Positions 44,039-54,196 are shown, numbered from the stretch's first letter. The stretch: DNA of 64,000 bases from Massilia sp. ST3 (GCF_018119405.1 NZ_JAGPWC010000013.1:1-64000); one strand, 5' to 3'. Made by a program: numbers and translations. The notes: generated by a model not told the origin, from the letters alone.

Positions 44039-45481
44039 ATGGACCCATCCGCCCTGCTGCCCGACGAGCTGGAGACGCCGCAGCGCGCCCAGCCGCCGGT
44101 GCGCGCCATCCCCACCCCGAGCGCCCCCTACCTCCAGCAGCACCGCGCCGCCCAGCTGCTGGAAACGCCGGCCGAACCGGACCACGAAGCGCAGACCGAG
44201 GCGCCGCCGCTGCCGCACGCCTTCGGTGCCCGCGTGCTGATGTGGAAGCAGGACCCCTCGTTGAGCGAGATCGGCACTCGCCCCGCCTACCTGCCCGGCG
44301 TGGTGCTGGCCGGCCCGCGCGACGCCCGCATCGCGCCCGGCGAGCCGGGCATCGCGCCGGTGGAGCCGAACGCCTTCGGCGACTTCGTCACCCAGCCCGA
44401 CACGCCCCAGTTCGACGCCGTGCACACCTTCGCCGTGGTGCGCCAGACCCTGACCATGTACCAGCGCGCCCTGCTCGCCGCCGGCCTGCCCATGCCCTTG
44501 CCCTGGCAATGGAACACCAGCACCGACACTAGCCCGCTGCAGGTCTACCCGCACGGCCTGCCGAACGTCATGAACGCCTTCTACAGCCGGGCCCAGGCCT
44601 GCCTCAAGTTCGGCGACTTCGTTCCCACCGGCGCCACCGAGCGGGTCTATACCTGCCGTTCCTTCGACATCGTGGCCCACGAGACCGCCCACGCCGTGCT
44701 CGACGGCCTCAAGCCGCGCTGGCTGCTGGCCGACGCCCCGCCCCAGACCGGGGGCCTGCACGAAGCCTTCGGCGACCTGACCGCGATCTTCCTGGCACTG
44801 TCCCAGCTCGACCAGTGCGAGGCGGTGGTGGCCCAGACCAAGGCGCGCCTGCACGACAAGTCCTTCCTGGCCGACATCGCCGAGCAGTTCGGGATGGCGC
44901 TGGGCTCGACCACCGGGCTGCGCAATGCCGACAACGACCTCAGGCTGGGCGAGGCCGGCACCCAGGTGCATGCGATCTCCCAAGTCTTCACCGGCGCCGT
45001 CTACGACGTGCTGGCCGACCTGTTCGCCCACGAACGCGATCCGGGACGCGAGGACGACGCCGCCGTGCTGCACCGGGTTGCCGCCTACCTGCGCGGCCTG
45101 TTGCTGCGCGCCCTGATCGCGGCGCCCGGGGACGCCGCCAGCTATGCCGACGTGGTCAACGAGATGCTCCGCCTGGTGGTCGAGGACCGCCGTCCGCCGG
45201 TCTACGCCAACTTCATCCGCAACCAGTTCAGCCGCCGCGACGTGGTCGAGGCCGGCGGCGCCCTCACCGAGGACTACCGGCCCGGCACCCGGCTCGCCCC
45301 CTGTGTCTGCGACGAACCCGGCGCGCGCCAGGACCGCCACGCCTGCTGCGGCACCATGCAGCTGCCGGAATATCACCGCGCCGGGCAGGTGCTGGACGGC
45401 GAGGCGCAGGCGCTGGCGCGCTGGTGCGCGGCCCACGGCCGCCATGGCGCGGACAGGAGCAGGGACGGGGCGGCGTCATGA
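44039..45481 (+). CDS. Divergent M4 (protealysin-like) zinc metallopeptidase
   Basis: 480 aa from the ATG at 44039, chosen because AAGGAG lies 6 bases before it; an ATG at 44006 is less likely. Zinc motif HETAH is at 214-218 and the third ligand Glu242 is in GGLHEAFGD, the counterpart of NEAxSD with His in place of Asn. A likely catalytic histidine is in AGTQVHAISQVF. No signal peptide is present, as in protealysins, which are made without one. The N-terminal 60 residues are Pro/Glu-rich and may act as propeptide. The C-terminal 90 residues hold a Cys-rich patch (APCVCDEPG, HACCGTM). The chain is longer than usual protealysins. Its stop overlaps the start of an emfourin-like inhibitor. Confidence 0.85.
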   Translation: MDPSALLPDELETPQRAQPPVRAIPTPSAPYLQQHRAAQLLETPAEPDHEAQTEAPPLPHAFGARVLMWKQDPSLSEIGTRPAYLPGVVLAGPRDARIAPGEPGIAPVEPNAFGDFVTQPDTPQFDAVHTFAVVRQTLTMYQRALLAAGLPMPLPWQWNTSTDTSPLQVYPHGLPNVMNAFYSRAQACLKFGDFVPTGATERVYTCRSFDIVAHETAHAVLDGLKPRWLLADAPPQTGGLHEAFGDLTAIFLALSQLDQCEAVVAQTKARLHDKSFLADIAEQFGMALGSTTGLRNADNDLRLGEAGTQVHAISQVFTGAVYDVLADLFAHERDPGREDDAAVLHRVAAYLRGLLLRALIAAPGDAASYADVVNEMLRLVVEDRRPPVYANFIRNQFSRRDVVEAGGALTEDYRPGTRLAPCVCDEPGARQDRHACCGTMQLPEYHRAGQVLDGEAQALARWCAAHGRHGADRSRDGAAS

Positions 45482-45753
45482 AGATCAGCGCGCGCGCCTG
45501 CGGCGGCTTCGCCGGCCTGGCCGAATCCTACGAGCTCGACACCGCCGCCCGGCCCGAGGGCGCGGCCCTGGAAGACCTGCTGCGCCGGCTCGATTTCTTC
45601 GGCGCCGAGCCGGGCTGCCCGGTCGGCGCCGACATGCCGCGCTGGGAAATCACGGTCGAGGACGGCATGCGCTGCCACACGGTCTTCCTGCGCGAGGACG
45701 GCAGCGGCGGCGACTGGCAAACCCTGCTCGACGGCTTGCGCAACACCGCTTGA
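45478..45753 (+). CDS. Emfourin-like protease inhibitor
   Basis: 91 aa; its ATG overlaps the peptidase stop (ATGA). The pattern MKISARACGGFAGLAESYELDT..., then WEITVEDGMRCHTVFL, matches the emfourin family, small inhibitors found beside protealysin-like M4 peptidases and shown in Serratia to inhibit protealysin. The predicted role is to hold the protease inactive in the producing cell. Coupled translation fits tight stoichiometry. The identity rests on family memory plus operon context. Confidence 0.8.
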   Translation: MKISARACGGFAGLAESYELDTAARPEGAALEDLLRRLDFFGAEPGCPVGADMPRWEITVEDGMRCHTVFLREDGSGGDWQTLLDGLRNTA

Positions 45754-45777
45754 CCCGCTGCCGGATACGGCCCGGGC

Positions 45778-45805
45778 GCCCCGTCCGGGTGCCGCCGGAC
45801 GGGGC
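45778..45805 (+). terminator. GC-rich hairpin after emfourin gene
   Basis: An 11-bp stem GCCCCGTCCGG/CCGGACGGGGC with a 6-base loop, 25 bp after the stop. No T-run follows, so it may be a weak terminator or a 3'-end stabiliser. The rest of the gap to 46014 holds the fdxA promoter. Confidence 0.5.
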
Positions 45806-45902
45806 AATCGTGCCAGGCGGAAACGCACGCTCGTGCGGCTTTCTGGCGCCAACGGCGCGGTTTTCCCTTCATTTGCTTATGTGTATTGTGTATAAGCCTA
45901 AT

Positions 45903-45931
45903 TTGTAGGAAAACCCGAATTGCCCTAAAAT
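45903..45931 (+). promoter_or_regulatory. Likely sigma-70 promoter of fdxA
   Basis: TTGTAG (45903-45908), 17 bp, TAAAAT (45926-45931). The hexamers match consensus at 4 and 5 of 6 positions with ideal spacing. It would give a leader of about 75 bases before fdxA. Confidence 0.5.
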
Positions 45932-46014
45932 ACAGTGCTTTGCATGTCCCGCCGGCCCACCCGTTCCCTTGAAGCGCCCGGCGCCGCGACACCCCCACCA
46001 TTGATAGGACTGTT

Positions 46015-46338
46015 ATGACCCACGTTGTCACCGAATCGTGCATCCGTTGTCGCTATACCGACTGCGTCGATGTATGCCCGGTAGATTGTTTCCGGGAAGG
46101 CCCGAATTTCCTTGCCATCGACCCCGACGAGTGCATCGACTGCGCCGTTTGCGTGGCCGAATGCCCGGTGAATGCGATCTATGCCGAAGAGGACGTGCCT
46201 GGCGATCAGCAGCAATTTATCAAGCTCAATGCGGATCTGGCCCGTTCCTGGCCGTCGATCACCAAGACCAAGCCGGCCCTGCCCGACGCGGAAGAATGGA
46301 AAGACGTCAAGGACAAGCTGAGCCAACTGGCCCGCTGA
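46015..46338 (+). CDS. fdxA: Ferredoxin FdxA (7Fe/8Fe type)
   Basis: 107 aa. The first cluster motif is [18 protein letters not shown] and the second is [13 protein letters not shown], the Azotobacter-type arrangement with a [3Fe-4S] and a [4Fe-4S] cluster. The C-terminal extension ([17 protein letters not shown]) is typical. It carries electrons in the cytosol. The next gene, 110 bp on, encodes a thioredoxin-reductase-like ferredoxin-NADP reductase, its likely electron partner. Confidence 0.95.
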   Translation: MTHVVTESCIRCRYTDCVDVCPVDCFREGPNFLAIDPDECIDCAVCVAECPVNAIYAEEDVPGDQQQFIKLNADLARSWPSITKTKPALPDAEEWKDVKDKLSQLAR

Positions 46339-46448
46339 CGCGGACGGCGCCCGTGTCCGCCTGAGCGGACCGCGCCGGCAGGGTGTCGCCATCGATGGCA
46401 GCGTCGTCCTGCCATCGCCCCACCATCCAAAAATCACAGGAAGTAAGC

Positions 46449-47546
46449 ATGACTATCAGTGCCACCCACGAAGCGGGCAGCATCGCTCCCAACAGTTCGT
46501 TCGCCGGCGCCATCGAAGCCGACGCCGTGATCATCGGCGCCGGTCCGGTCGGCCTGTTCCAGGTCTTCGAACTCGGCCTTCTCGAAATCAAGGCCCACGT
46601 CATCGATTCGCTGCCGGCCGTCGGCGGCCAGTGCGTGGAACTGTACCCGGACAAGCCGATCTACGACATCCCGGCCGTGCCGGTGTGCACCGGCCAGGAA
46701 CTGACCGACAACCTGCTCAAGCAGATCGAGCCTTTCGAGCCGACCTTCCACCTGGGCCAGGAAGTGACCACCGTCCAGCGCCGTGAAGACAGCCGTTTCA
46801 ACGTCGAGACCTCGACCGGCACCCGTTTCATCACCAAGACCATCTTCATCGCCGCCGGCGTCGGTTCCTTCCAGGCGCGTACCCTGAAGGTCGACGGCAT
46901 CGACAAGTTCGACAACGAGCAGCTGTTCTACCGCGTCAAGGATCCGGCACTGTTCGAAGGCAAGAACCTGGTCATCTGCGGCGGCGGCGACTCGGCCCTG
47001 GACTGGGCCCTGAACTTCGTCGGCAAGGCCGAATCGGTGGTGCTGGTGCACCGCCGCGAAGACTTCCGCGCCGCCCCGGCCTCGGTCGCCAAGATGAAGG
47101 CCTTGTGCGACGAGTACGAGATGCAGCTGATCACCGGCCAGGTGACCGGCTTCGACGAGAAGGACGGCAAGCTGAGCGAAGTGAAGGTGACCGGCGCCGA
47201 CGGCGTGACCCGCCGCGTGCCGCTGGACATGCTGCTGGTCTTCTTCGGCCTGTCGCCGAAGCTGGGCCCGATCGCCGAGTGGGGCCTGGACATCGAGCGC
47301 CGCCAGCTGAAGGTCATGGACACCGAGAAGTTCGAGACCAACGTGCCGGGCATCTTCGCCGTGGGCGACATCAACACCTACCCGGGCAAGAAGAAGCTGA
47401 TCCTGTCGGGCTTCCACGAAGCCGCGCTGGCCGCCTTCGGCGCCGCGCCCTACATCTTCCCGGACAAGAAGATCCACATGCAGTACACGACCACGTCGCC
47501 GAAGCTGCACAAGATCCTGGGTGTGGAGACGCCGGTGTTCGACTAA
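46449..47546 (+). CDS. Ferredoxin-NADP reductase, thioredoxin-reductase-like
   Basis: 365 aa from the ATG at 46449, preceded by CAGGAAGTAAGC. FAD motif [17 protein letters not shown] (about 29-45), NADPH motif [13 protein letters not shown] (about 176-188) and the final FAD motif [29 protein letters not shown] are seen. The CxxC redox pair of true thioredoxin reductases is absent; instead [18 protein letters not shown] is the signature of the YumC/ONFR-type ferredoxin reductase. It should pass electrons between NADPH and FdxA encoded just upstream. Confidence 0.92.
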   Translation: MTISATHEAGSIAPNSSFAGAIEADAVIIGAGPVGLFQVFELGLLEIKAHVIDSLPAVGGQCVELYPDKPIYDIPAVPVCTGQELTDNLLKQIEPFEPTFHLGQEVTTVQRREDSRFNVETSTGTRFITKTIFIAAGVGSFQARTLKVDGIDKFDNEQLFYRVKDPALFEGKNLVICGGGDSALDWALNFVGKAESVVLVHRREDFRAAPASVAKMKALCDEYEMQLITGQVTGFDEKDGKLSEVKVTGADGVTRRVPLDMLLVFFGLSPKLGPIAEWGLDIERRQLKVMDTEKFETNVPGIFAVGDINTYPGKKKLILSGFHEAALAAFGAAPYIFPDKKIHMQYTTTSPKLHKILGVETPVFD

Positions 47547-47571
47547 AACACGTCGTTTCAGCCGACCAGCA

Positions 47572-47599
47572 TGCCGCCCTGATGGGCGGCATTTTTTTT
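47572..47599 (+). terminator. Intrinsic terminator of ferredoxin reductase gene
   Basis: TGCCGCCC / GGGCGGCA stem with a TGAT loop, followed by eight T. It lies 25 bp after the stop. Confidence 0.93.
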
Positions 47600-47614
47600 G
47601 CCTGGTACGCAAAG

Positions 47615-47721
47615 AACTTGGGTTCCGGCCGTCGCCGGAACGACGGTTTTAGGCAAGTGGCCAAGTCATCAGTCGCCATTACCTCAGCACGTCGTTGCGG
47701 CGAAGGCCGGAACCGAAGCTT
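47615..47721. repeat. Dispersed intergenic inverted repeat, copy 2
   Basis: Outer arms AACTTGGGTTCCGG and CCGGAACCGAAGCTT (imperfect) with inner blocks GCCGGAACGACGGTTTTAGGC and CGTCGTTGCGGCGAAGGCC. It is the same family as 35688-35845 and 49275-49391, and lies just behind a terminator. Confidence 0.7.
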
Positions 47722-47887
47722 GCCTGAAGACCACAAATCTCCCCTTTTGTGCGTTCAGTAACCCCCACCCAACAAACTTCCCGTTACAAACACGGGCATG
47801 TCAACTTATGTGGGGAGCCTCACCGAAGCGCACTGCACAAATATGCTACAAGTGAACCATACCGTTGCAGCCGACTGAAAACGACTG

Positions 47888-47916
47888 TTTCCACAAGTAA
47901 ATCAATCCCATATAAT
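47888..47916 (+). promoter_or_regulatory. Likely sigma-70 promoter of phaZ
   Basis: TTTCCA (47888-47893), 17 bp, then a perfect TATAAT (47911-47916). The leader before phaZ would be about 50 bases. The gap from 47722 to 47887 shows nothing else. Confidence 0.55.
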
Positions 47917-47973
47917 TGATTGCAGTTACGCGCAAACGATTGCGACGCGCACTGTCCACTGAAGGATTTATTT

Positions 47974-49209
47974 ATGCTTTACCAACTGCACGAGATGCAA
48001 CGCTCCTTCCTGACCCCGCTGATGCAGTGGGCCGATGCGTCCTCGAAACTATTCTCCAACCCCGTCTCGCCGTTCGCGCACACCCCTTTCGCCCAGCGTA
48101 TCGCCGCCGGCTACGAGCTGATGTACCGCTTGGGCAAGGACTATGAAAAGCCGGCCTTCGGCATCCATTCGGTCAAGATCAAAGGCGAAGACGTCGGCAT
48201 CATGGAACGCACGGTCGTCGAAAAACCGTTCTGCAAGCTCCTGCATTTCAAGAAGGACATGGGCGACCAGGCCTTCGCAGCGCTGGACCAGCCGAAGGTG
48301 CTGGTGGTCGCGCCCCTGTCGGGCCACCACGCCACCCTGCTGCGCGACACCGTGCGCGCCCTGCTGGTCGACCACGACGTCTGCATCACCGACTGGACCG
48401 ACGCGCGCATGGTGCCGCTCTCGAGCGGTCCCTTCCACCTGCACGACTACATCTATTACGTGCAGGACTTCATCCGCTTGCTGGGCCCGGACGTGCACGT
48501 GATCTCGGTGTGCCAGCCGACCGTGCCGGTGCTGGCCGCGATCTCGCTGATGGCGTCCAACAAGGATGCCAAGCTGCCGAAGACCATGACCATGATGGGC
48601 GGCCCGATCGACCCGCGCAAGTCGCCGACCGCGGTCAACGACCTGGCCACCGAAAAGCCCTTCTCGTGGTTCGAGAACACCGTGATCTATTCGGTGCCGG
48701 GCAACTACCCGGGCTTCGGCCGCAAGGTCTATCCGGGCTTCCTGCAGCACGCGGGGTTCATCGCGATGAACCCGGGCCGCCACGCCCAGAGCCACCGCGA
48801 GTTCTACCAGCACCTGGTGCGCGGCGACGACGATTCGGCCGAGGCGCACCGCCAGTTCTACGACGAATACAACGCCGTGCTGGACATGCCGGCCGAGTAC
48901 TACCTCGAGACCATCAAGACTGTGTTCCAGGAACACCGCCTGCCCAAGGGCACCTGGGAAGTCGGCGGCCAGCTGGTGCGTCCGCAGGACATCGAGACGG
49001 TGGCCCTGATGACCGTGGAAGGCGAGCTGGACGATATCTCCGGCCTGGGCCAGACCAGCGCGGCGCACGAGCTGTGCAGCGGGATTCCGAAGGATAAGCA
49101 CCTCAAGTTCGTGGCGCCGAAGTGCGGGCACTATGGCATCTTCTCGGGCCGCCGCTGGCGCGAGATTATTTGTCCGAAGATTACGGAGTTTATTCAGGCG
49201 AATCGCTGA
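47974..49209 (+). CDS. phaZ: Intracellular polyhydroxybutyrate depolymerase
   Basis: 411 aa from the ATG at 47974 (GAAGGATTTATTT ahead of it). It is of the Cupriavidus PhaZ1 type: the nucleophile is a cysteine (Cys180 in VISVCQPTVPVLAA) in place of lipase-type serine, and the catalytic His is in CGHYGIFSGRRW near the end. No signal peptide, so it acts on native granules inside the cell and mobilises stored PHB. The presence of phaZ implies a PHB-storing organism; synthase genes are not in this window. Confidence 0.95.
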   Translation: MLYQLHEMQRSFLTPLMQWADASSKLFSNPVSPFAHTPFAQRIAAGYELMYRLGKDYEKPAFGIHSVKIKGEDVGIMERTVVEKPFCKLLHFKKDMGDQAFAALDQPKVLVVAPLSGHHATLLRDTVRALLVDHDVCITDWTDARMVPLSSGPFHLHDYIYYVQDFIRLLGPDVHVISVCQPTVPVLAAISLMASNKDAKLPKTMTMMGGPIDPRKSPTAVNDLATEKPFSWFENTVIYSVPGNYPGFGRKVYPGFLQHAGFIAMNPGRHAQSHREFYQHLVRGDDDSAEAHRQFYDEYNAVLDMPAEYYLETIKTVFQEHRLPKGTWEVGGQLVRPQDIETVALMTVEGELDDISGLGQTSAAHELCSGIPKDKHLKFVAPKCGHYGIFSGRRWREIICPKITEFIQANR

Positions 49210-49226
49210 ACTGTTCGGCGGAATGG

Positions 49227-49256
49227 AAAATGCCGCGAGATCGCGGCATTTTTTTG
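49227..49256 (+). terminator. Intrinsic terminator of phaZ
   Basis: AAAATGCCGCGA / TCGCGGCATTTT stem with a short loop and a run of seven T. It starts 18 bp after the stop. Confidence 0.9.
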
Positions 49257-49274
49257 CGCTGAAGGTAGGCTGCG

Positions 49275-49391
49275 AACTTGGGTCCCGGCCTGCGCGGGGA
49301 CGACGGTTTTTAGGCGAGTGGCAGGATTCGGGCTGATTCCGTACTGTCACCCTCACTCAACGTCGTCCCGGCGCAGGCCGGGACCCAAGTT
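49275..49391. repeat. Dispersed intergenic inverted repeat, copy 3
   Basis: The best preserved copy. Left part AACTTGGGTCCCGGCCTGCG, then GGGGACGACGG; right part CCGTCGTCC-like CGTCGTCCCGGCGCAGGCC, then GGGACCCAAGTT. The two ends are complementary over about 35 bp with few mismatches, around a 50-bp centre that contains TTTTTAGGCGAGTGGC, shared with copy 2. It lies between phaZ and the convergent RcnB-like gene. Confidence 0.75.
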
Positions 49392-49408
49392 CCCAGAGCA
49401 GTGTTAGC

Positions 49409-49759
49409 TCACCTCACCACCACCACCTCCGTCACCACCCCCGTCGCAATCGCCACCAGCGCATAGCTGGCCCCCGCCTGCACCCACTGGTGCCCCGGCG
49501 GCGGCTCGCTCAGCTTGTGGGCGCGCCAGTTCTCGATCACATAGTGATGGGTGCGGTAGCGCGGCGGCAGCTGCTCGCCGCGCTTGAGTTCGCCATTGCT
49601 TTCCACGCTGCGGTAGCGCGCTTTGCCCTTTTCCCCTTGCTGCCCCCCGGCGTCATGCAGCGCGGCCTGCGGCGCGCCGTGGGAGCGCTGCTGCGCGTGC
49701 GCCCCGGGGCCGCTCGACAGGAGCGCGGCAAGCAAGACCGGTACGATCAACTCGTTCAT
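49409..49759 (-). CDS. RcnB family periplasmic protein
   Basis: 116 aa. A signal peptide (MNELIVPVLLAALLSSGPGAHA) is followed by a basic linker and the RcnB-type domain LPPRYRTHHYVIENWRAHKLSEPPPGHQWVQAGASYALVAIATGVVTEVV. In E. coli RcnB is a periplasmic factor tuning Ni/Co export by RcnA. Here no rcnA or rcnR is near, and the family is widely used for other purposes, so metal homeostasis is tentative. Confidence 0.85.
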   Translation of the reverse strand: MNELIVPVLLAALLSSGPGAHAQQRSHGAPQAALHDAGGQQGEKGKARYRSVESNGELKRGEQLPPRYRTHHYVIENWRAHKLSEPPPGHQWVQAGASYALVAIATGVVTEVVVVR

Positions 49760-49939
49760 CTCAACGCCCTCCTCGGTTCTCTCTCTCGTCTTCGCCCACT
49801 AGACCATGGACGCCGCGAATCGTCTGTTCGCTCGGCCACCATACTGCCGGGAATGCTGCGCCGGCGGCGCACCGGACCGCGCCGTCGCATCGCATGGGGT
49901 TTTGGCGGATAATGTCGGCTTTACCATGAACGCTCCGCC

Positions 49940-50635
49940 GTGACCAGCGCTGTGACCGAATCCCTCGCCGACCAGATCGAAGACCTGCTGCCGCAGACGC
50001 AATGCACCAAGTGCGGCTATCCCGCCTGCCGCCCGTACGCGGAGGCGATCGCGCGCGGCGAGGCGGAGATCAACCAGTGCCCGCCGGGCGGCATGGAAGG
50101 CGTGCGCCGCCTGGCCGCCGCCACCGGCCGCAAGGTGATCCCGATCAATCCGGCCAACGGCGCCGAGCGTCCGCGTCCGGTCGCCTTCATCGACGAGTCG
50201 CTATGCATCGGCTGCACCCTGTGCATCCAGGCCTGCCCGGTGGACGCCATTCTGGGCGCGGCCAAGCAGATGCACACCATCCTGCCCAGCCTGTGTACCG
50301 GCTGCGACCTGTGCGTGGCGCCCTGCCCGGTCGACTGCATCTCGATGGTTCCCGTGACGGGCGAAGCAACGGGCTGGGACGCCTGGTCGCAGGAGGCGGC
50401 CGACGCCGCCCGCGCGCGCCACGATTTCCGCGCCGAACGCCTGCAGCGCGAACGCGAGGAGAACGAGGCGCGCCTGGCCGCCAAGGCCCTGGAAAAGATG
50501 CGCGCGGTCACGGCCGAGGCGGCCAACACGCCGGAAGAACTGGCCGAGAAGGAACGCAAGCGCGCCATCATCGCCGCCGCCATGGAACGCGCGCGCCAGA
50601 AAGCCGCCGGCACCCCGCCGGCCGACAAGAATTGA
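49940..50635 (+). CDS. rsxB: Electron transport complex subunit RsxB/RnfB
   Basis: 231 aa with a GTG start at 49940; an ATG at 49926 is out of frame and hits a stop at once. The 4Fe-4S domain of RnfB is present ([18 protein letters not shown]...INQCPPGG) followed by two ferredoxin-type clusters ([13 protein letters not shown] and [13 protein letters not shown]). A long charged helix forms the C-terminus. The usual N-terminal membrane anchor is missing and no other rsx/rnf genes are nearby, a betaproteobacterial form that precedes nth. It probably passes electrons to Fe-S proteins; the partner is unknown. Confidence 0.93.
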   Translation: MTSAVTESLADQIEDLLPQTQCTKCGYPACRPYAEAIARGEAEINQCPPGGMEGVRRLAAATGRKVIPINPANGAERPRPVAFIDESLCIGCTLCIQACPVDAILGAAKQMHTILPSLCTGCDLCVAPCPVDCISMVPVTGEATGWDAWSQEAADAARARHDFRAERLQREREENEARLAAKALEKMRAVTAEAANTPEELAEKERKRAIIAAAMERARQKAAGTPPADKN

Positions 50636-50642
50636 TGTCCCG

Positions 50643-51320
50643 ATGAACCCTGCCAAACGCCTCGAGATCTTCACGCGCTTCCGCGCCGCCAACCCCAAGC
50701 CCACCACCGAACTCGAATTCACGACGCCCTTCGAGCTCCTGATCGCGGTGCTGCTGTCGGCCCAGTCGACCGACGTCGGCGTCAACAAGGCCACGCGCCG
50801 CCTGTATCCGGTGGCAAACACGCCGCAAAAGATCCTGGACTTGGGGCTGGAGGAATTGAAGTCCTACATCTCGACGATCGGCCTGTACAACACCAAGGCC
50901 AAGAACGTGATGGCGACCTGCCAGATCCTGGTGGAGCAGTACGGCGGCGAGGTGCCGCCTTCGCGCGAAGCCCTGGAATCGCTGCCCGGAGTGGGCCGCA
51001 AGACCGCCAACGTGGTGCTGAACACCGCCTTCGGCGAGCCGACCATGGCGGTCGACACCCATATCTTCCGCGTGGCCAACCGCACCAAGATCGCGCCGGG
51101 CAAGAACGTCGACATCGTCGAGCAGAAGCTGCTCAAGTTCGTACCGAAGGAATTCCTGCACGACGCCCACCACTGGCTGATCCTGCACGGACGCTACACC
51201 TGCGTGGCGCGGCGCCCGAAATGCTGGAACTGCCTGATCGTGGACTTGTGCGAGTACAAGGACAAGACGCCGGCGCCCGCCGGCGTGCTCGATCCCGCGG
51301 CCCAGGCGGCCGAAGCCTAA
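50643..51320 (+). CDS. nth: Endonuclease III
   Basis: 225 aa. A DNA glycosylase/AP lyase for oxidised pyrimidines. The helix-hairpin-helix [16 protein letters not shown] carries the catalytic lysine; the aspartate is in VDTHIFRV. The C-terminal [4Fe-4S] cluster ligands are C-x6-C-x2-C-x5-C ([17 protein letters not shown]). It follows rsxB by 7 bp, so they are one operon; the rsxB-nth pairing is widely conserved. It overlaps the end of the convergent chemoreceptor gene by 4 bp. Confidence 0.97.
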   Translation: MNPAKRLEIFTRFRAANPKPTTELEFTTPFELLIAVLLSAQSTDVGVNKATRRLYPVANTPQKILDLGLEELKSYISTIGLYNTKAKNVMATCQILVEQYGGEVPPSREALESLPGVGRKTANVVLNTAFGEPTMAVDTHIFRVANRTKIAPGKNVDIVEQKLLKFVPKEFLHDAHHWLILHGRYTCVARRPKCWNCLIVDLCEYKDKTPAPAGVLDPAAQAAEA

Positions 51321-52921
51321 GCCACCCGGCGCAGCGCCGGACGGGCGCGCGGCGCGGCCAGCGCCTTGGTGGTCGCCGGCGCGGTAGACGCTTGCGCCTC
51401 GTCCAGCTTGAACACGCTGACCACCTCGGTCAGGGCCACGGTCTGCTCGCGCAGCGACTGGGCCGCCGCCGCCGCTTCCTCGACCAGGGCCGCGTTCTGC
51501 TGGGTGGCCGAATCCATCTCGCCGATCGCCACGTTGACTTGGGCGATGCCGGCGCCCTGCTCCTGGCTGGCGGCGCTGATTTCCGAAATGATGTCCATCA
51601 CGTGGCGCACGCTGTCGACGATCTCGCTCATCGTCGCGCCTGCTTCACCGACCAGGCGATTCCCGGCTTCCACGCGTTCGCTTGATTCGCCGATCAGGGC
51701 CTTGATTTCCTTGGCCGCGGTGGCCGAGCGCTGCGCCAGGTTGCGCACCTCGCTCGCCACCACCGCGAAGCCGCGGCCCTGCTCGCCCGCACGGGCGGCC
51801 TCGACCGCCGCATTCAGCGCCAGGATATTGGTCTGGAAGGCGATGCCGTCGATGACGCCGATGATGTCGACGATCTTGCGCGACGAGGCATTGATCGAGG
51901 CCATGGTGTCGACCACCTGCTCGACCACCTTGCCGCCCCTGGCGGCCACGTCGACCGCCGACACGGCCAGCTGGCTGGCCTGGCGCGCGTTGTCGGCATT
52001 CTGCTGCACGGTCGAGGTCAGTTCTTCCATCGAGGATGCGGTTTCCTCGAGCGCGCCGGCCTGCATCTCGGTACGGCTGGACAGGTCGAGGTTACCCTGG
52101 GCGATCTCGTCGGAAGCGACGGCGATGGTCTCGGCGCCCCCGCGCACCTGCAGCACGATGCGGTTGAGGCTGGCGGACATGTCCTTCAGCGCCAGCAGCA
52201 GCTGGCCGGTTTCGTCGTCGCTGCGGATGCTGATCTGGGTGCGCAGGTCGCCCGCCGCCACGCTCTTGGCGGCTTCGACGGCCTCGCCCAGCGGGCGGGT
52301 GATCGAACGCGACACCAGCACGCCGGCCACCACCGCGGCTACCGAACCGAGCAGCATGAACAGGTAGCTCAGGAAGGTGGCGCGGGCGCCGAGTTCGCCG
52401 GCCTGGGCGGCGCTGGCGGCGCTGCGCGCGGACATGGCTTTCTCGGCCTGGTCCAGCAGTTCGGCCGGTGCACGGTCCTTGCCCTTGACCGCGGCGTCGC
52501 CCGCGGCGGGATCGAAACCGGCGGCTGTGAAGTCGGCGTAGCCGCGGCGGTAATCCTGGCCCATGGCCGCGTGGGCGGCGCCGAAACGGCTGACCAGTTC
52601 CTGCACTTCCCCAGCCGGCAGGCGGGCCTGCAAGGCTTTCACCTGGCCGCCGACCTCCGCTTCGCTTTTCTGGAAAGCGTCCCAGTACTTCTTGCGCTGC
52701 TCTTCGTCCTTGCCGCGCAGGAGGGTGTTCTTCCATTCCTGGAGCTGCTTGCGGAACTCCGACAGCAGGGACTGCACCCGTTGCGCCTCGCCGGCCTGCG
52801 TGACGGCGGTACGGTAGCTGTCGACCGAGCGGTTCATCTGCGCCACGCCGAAGAAACCGGCGCAGGCAACCAGCAAGGTAACGGCGGCAAAGCCAAGCGG
52901 CAGCTTGCGGCTCAATTTCAT
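51317..52921 (-). CDS. Methyl-accepting chemotaxis protein
   Basis: 534 aa from the ATG at 52921 (CAGGGGATATCC ahead). Layout: helix ([21 protein letters not shown], 7-27), periplasmic helical-bundle sensor (about 28-190), helix ([22 protein letters not shown]), HAMP, then a signalling domain with the hairpin tip [36 protein letters not shown]. It reports to CheA/CheW. It ends ARPALRRVA, without a CheR-tether pentapeptide, unlike the second receptor at 58.2 kb. Ligand unknown. Confidence 0.93.
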   Translation of the reverse strand: MKLSRKLPLGFAAVTLLVACAGFFGVAQMNRSVDSYRTAVTQAGEAQRVQSLLSEFRKQLQEWKNTLLRGKDEEQRKKYWDAFQKSEAEVGGQVKALQARLPAGEVQELVSRFGAAHAAMGQDYRRGYADFTAAGFDPAAGDAAVKGKDRAPAELLDQAEKAMSARSAASAAQAGELGARATFLSYLFMLLGSVAAVVAGVLVSRSITRPLGEAVEAAKSVAAGDLRTQISIRSDDETGQLLLALKDMSASLNRIVLQVRGGAETIAVASDEIAQGNLDLSSRTEMQAGALEETASSMEELTSTVQQNADNARQASQLAVSAVDVAARGGKVVEQVVDTMASINASSRKIVDIIGVIDGIAFQTNILALNAAVEAARAGEQGRGFAVVASEVRNLAQRSATAAKEIKALIGESSERVEAGNRLVGEAGATMSEIVDSVRHVMDIISEISAASQEQGAGIAQVNVAIGEMDSATQQNAALVEEAAAAAQSLREQTVALTEVVSVFKLDEAQASTAPATTKALAAPRARPALRRVA

Positions 52922-53081
52922 GGATATCCCCTGTAAAGTAAGTGTGCATCCGCACAATCGATACTTCCAGTCTATCCAGTTACACGACCATGGAAAAAGT
53001 TTATCGCTGTAAATACTCACCCATTCTCACCCACTGTCTCGGCCGTGCAACGAGCCCACAGTGTGAGCAAGTGCCCACCTT

Positions 53082-54196
53082 CTACAGCAGGACCATGTTA
53101 TCGCGATGCACCAATTCAGGGCCTTCGACGAAGCCCAGGATGCCCTCGATCTCGCTCGAGGCGTGGCGCATGATGCGGCGCACCTCGCTGCTGGCGTAGT
53201 TGGTCAGCCCGCGCGCCAGCGCCCGGCCGCCCTCATCGACACAGGTGATCACCTGGCCGCGGCCGAATTCGCCGTTCACCGCCAATACCCCGATCGGCAG
53301 CAGCGACTTGCCTTCTCGGGTCAGCTTCTGAGCCGCGCCGGCGTCGATCACCACCTCGCCGGTGGTATGCAGGTGATCGACCATCCACTGGCGGCGCGCC
53401 GTCAGGCGACCGGTGGCGGCGGTGAGCTGGGTGCCGATCGCCTCGCCCCGGGCCAGGCGGGTCAGGACGTCTTCCTCGCGCCCCCAGGCGATCACAGTGT
53501 GGGCGCCGGAGCGGGCGGCGCGGCGCGCGGCCAGCACCTTGGTCAGCATGCCGCCGCGCCCGATGCTGCTGCCGGCGCCGCCGGCCATGGCTTCCAGCGC
53601 CGGATCGCCGGCGCGGGCTTCGCCGATCAGCCGCGCTTGCGGGTCCTTGCGCGGATCGGCGGAGAACAGGCCGCGCTGGTCGGTCAGGATCACCAGCGCG
53701 TCGGCCTCGATCAGGTTCGCGACCAGGGCGCCGAGGGTGTCGTTGTCGCCGAACTTGATCTCGTCGGTCACCACGGTGTCGTTCTCGTTGATGATCGGGA
53801 CCACGCCCAGGCGCAGCAGGGTGGTGAGGGTCGAGCGCGCGTTCAGGTAGCGTTCGCGGTCGGCCAGGTCGGCATGGGTCAGCAGCACCTGGGCGGTCTT
53901 GATGCCGTGGGTGCGGAAGCTGGTTTCGTAGATCTGGGCCAGGCCCATCTGGCCGACGGCGGCGCAGGCCTGCAGCTCGTGGATGTCGGTCGGGCGGCTG
54001 GCGAAGCCCAGGCGCAGCATGCCTTCGGCGATCGCGCCGGAAGACACCAGCACGACTTCCTTGCCGAGGGCGCGCAGGGCAGCGATCTGGGACGCCCAGC
54101 GGGCGATGGCGGTGTGATCCAGGCCCTGGCCCTCGTTCGTGACGAGCGAGGAGCCGACCTTGACGATGATGCGGGAGGAGGACTGGAGGACGGAGT

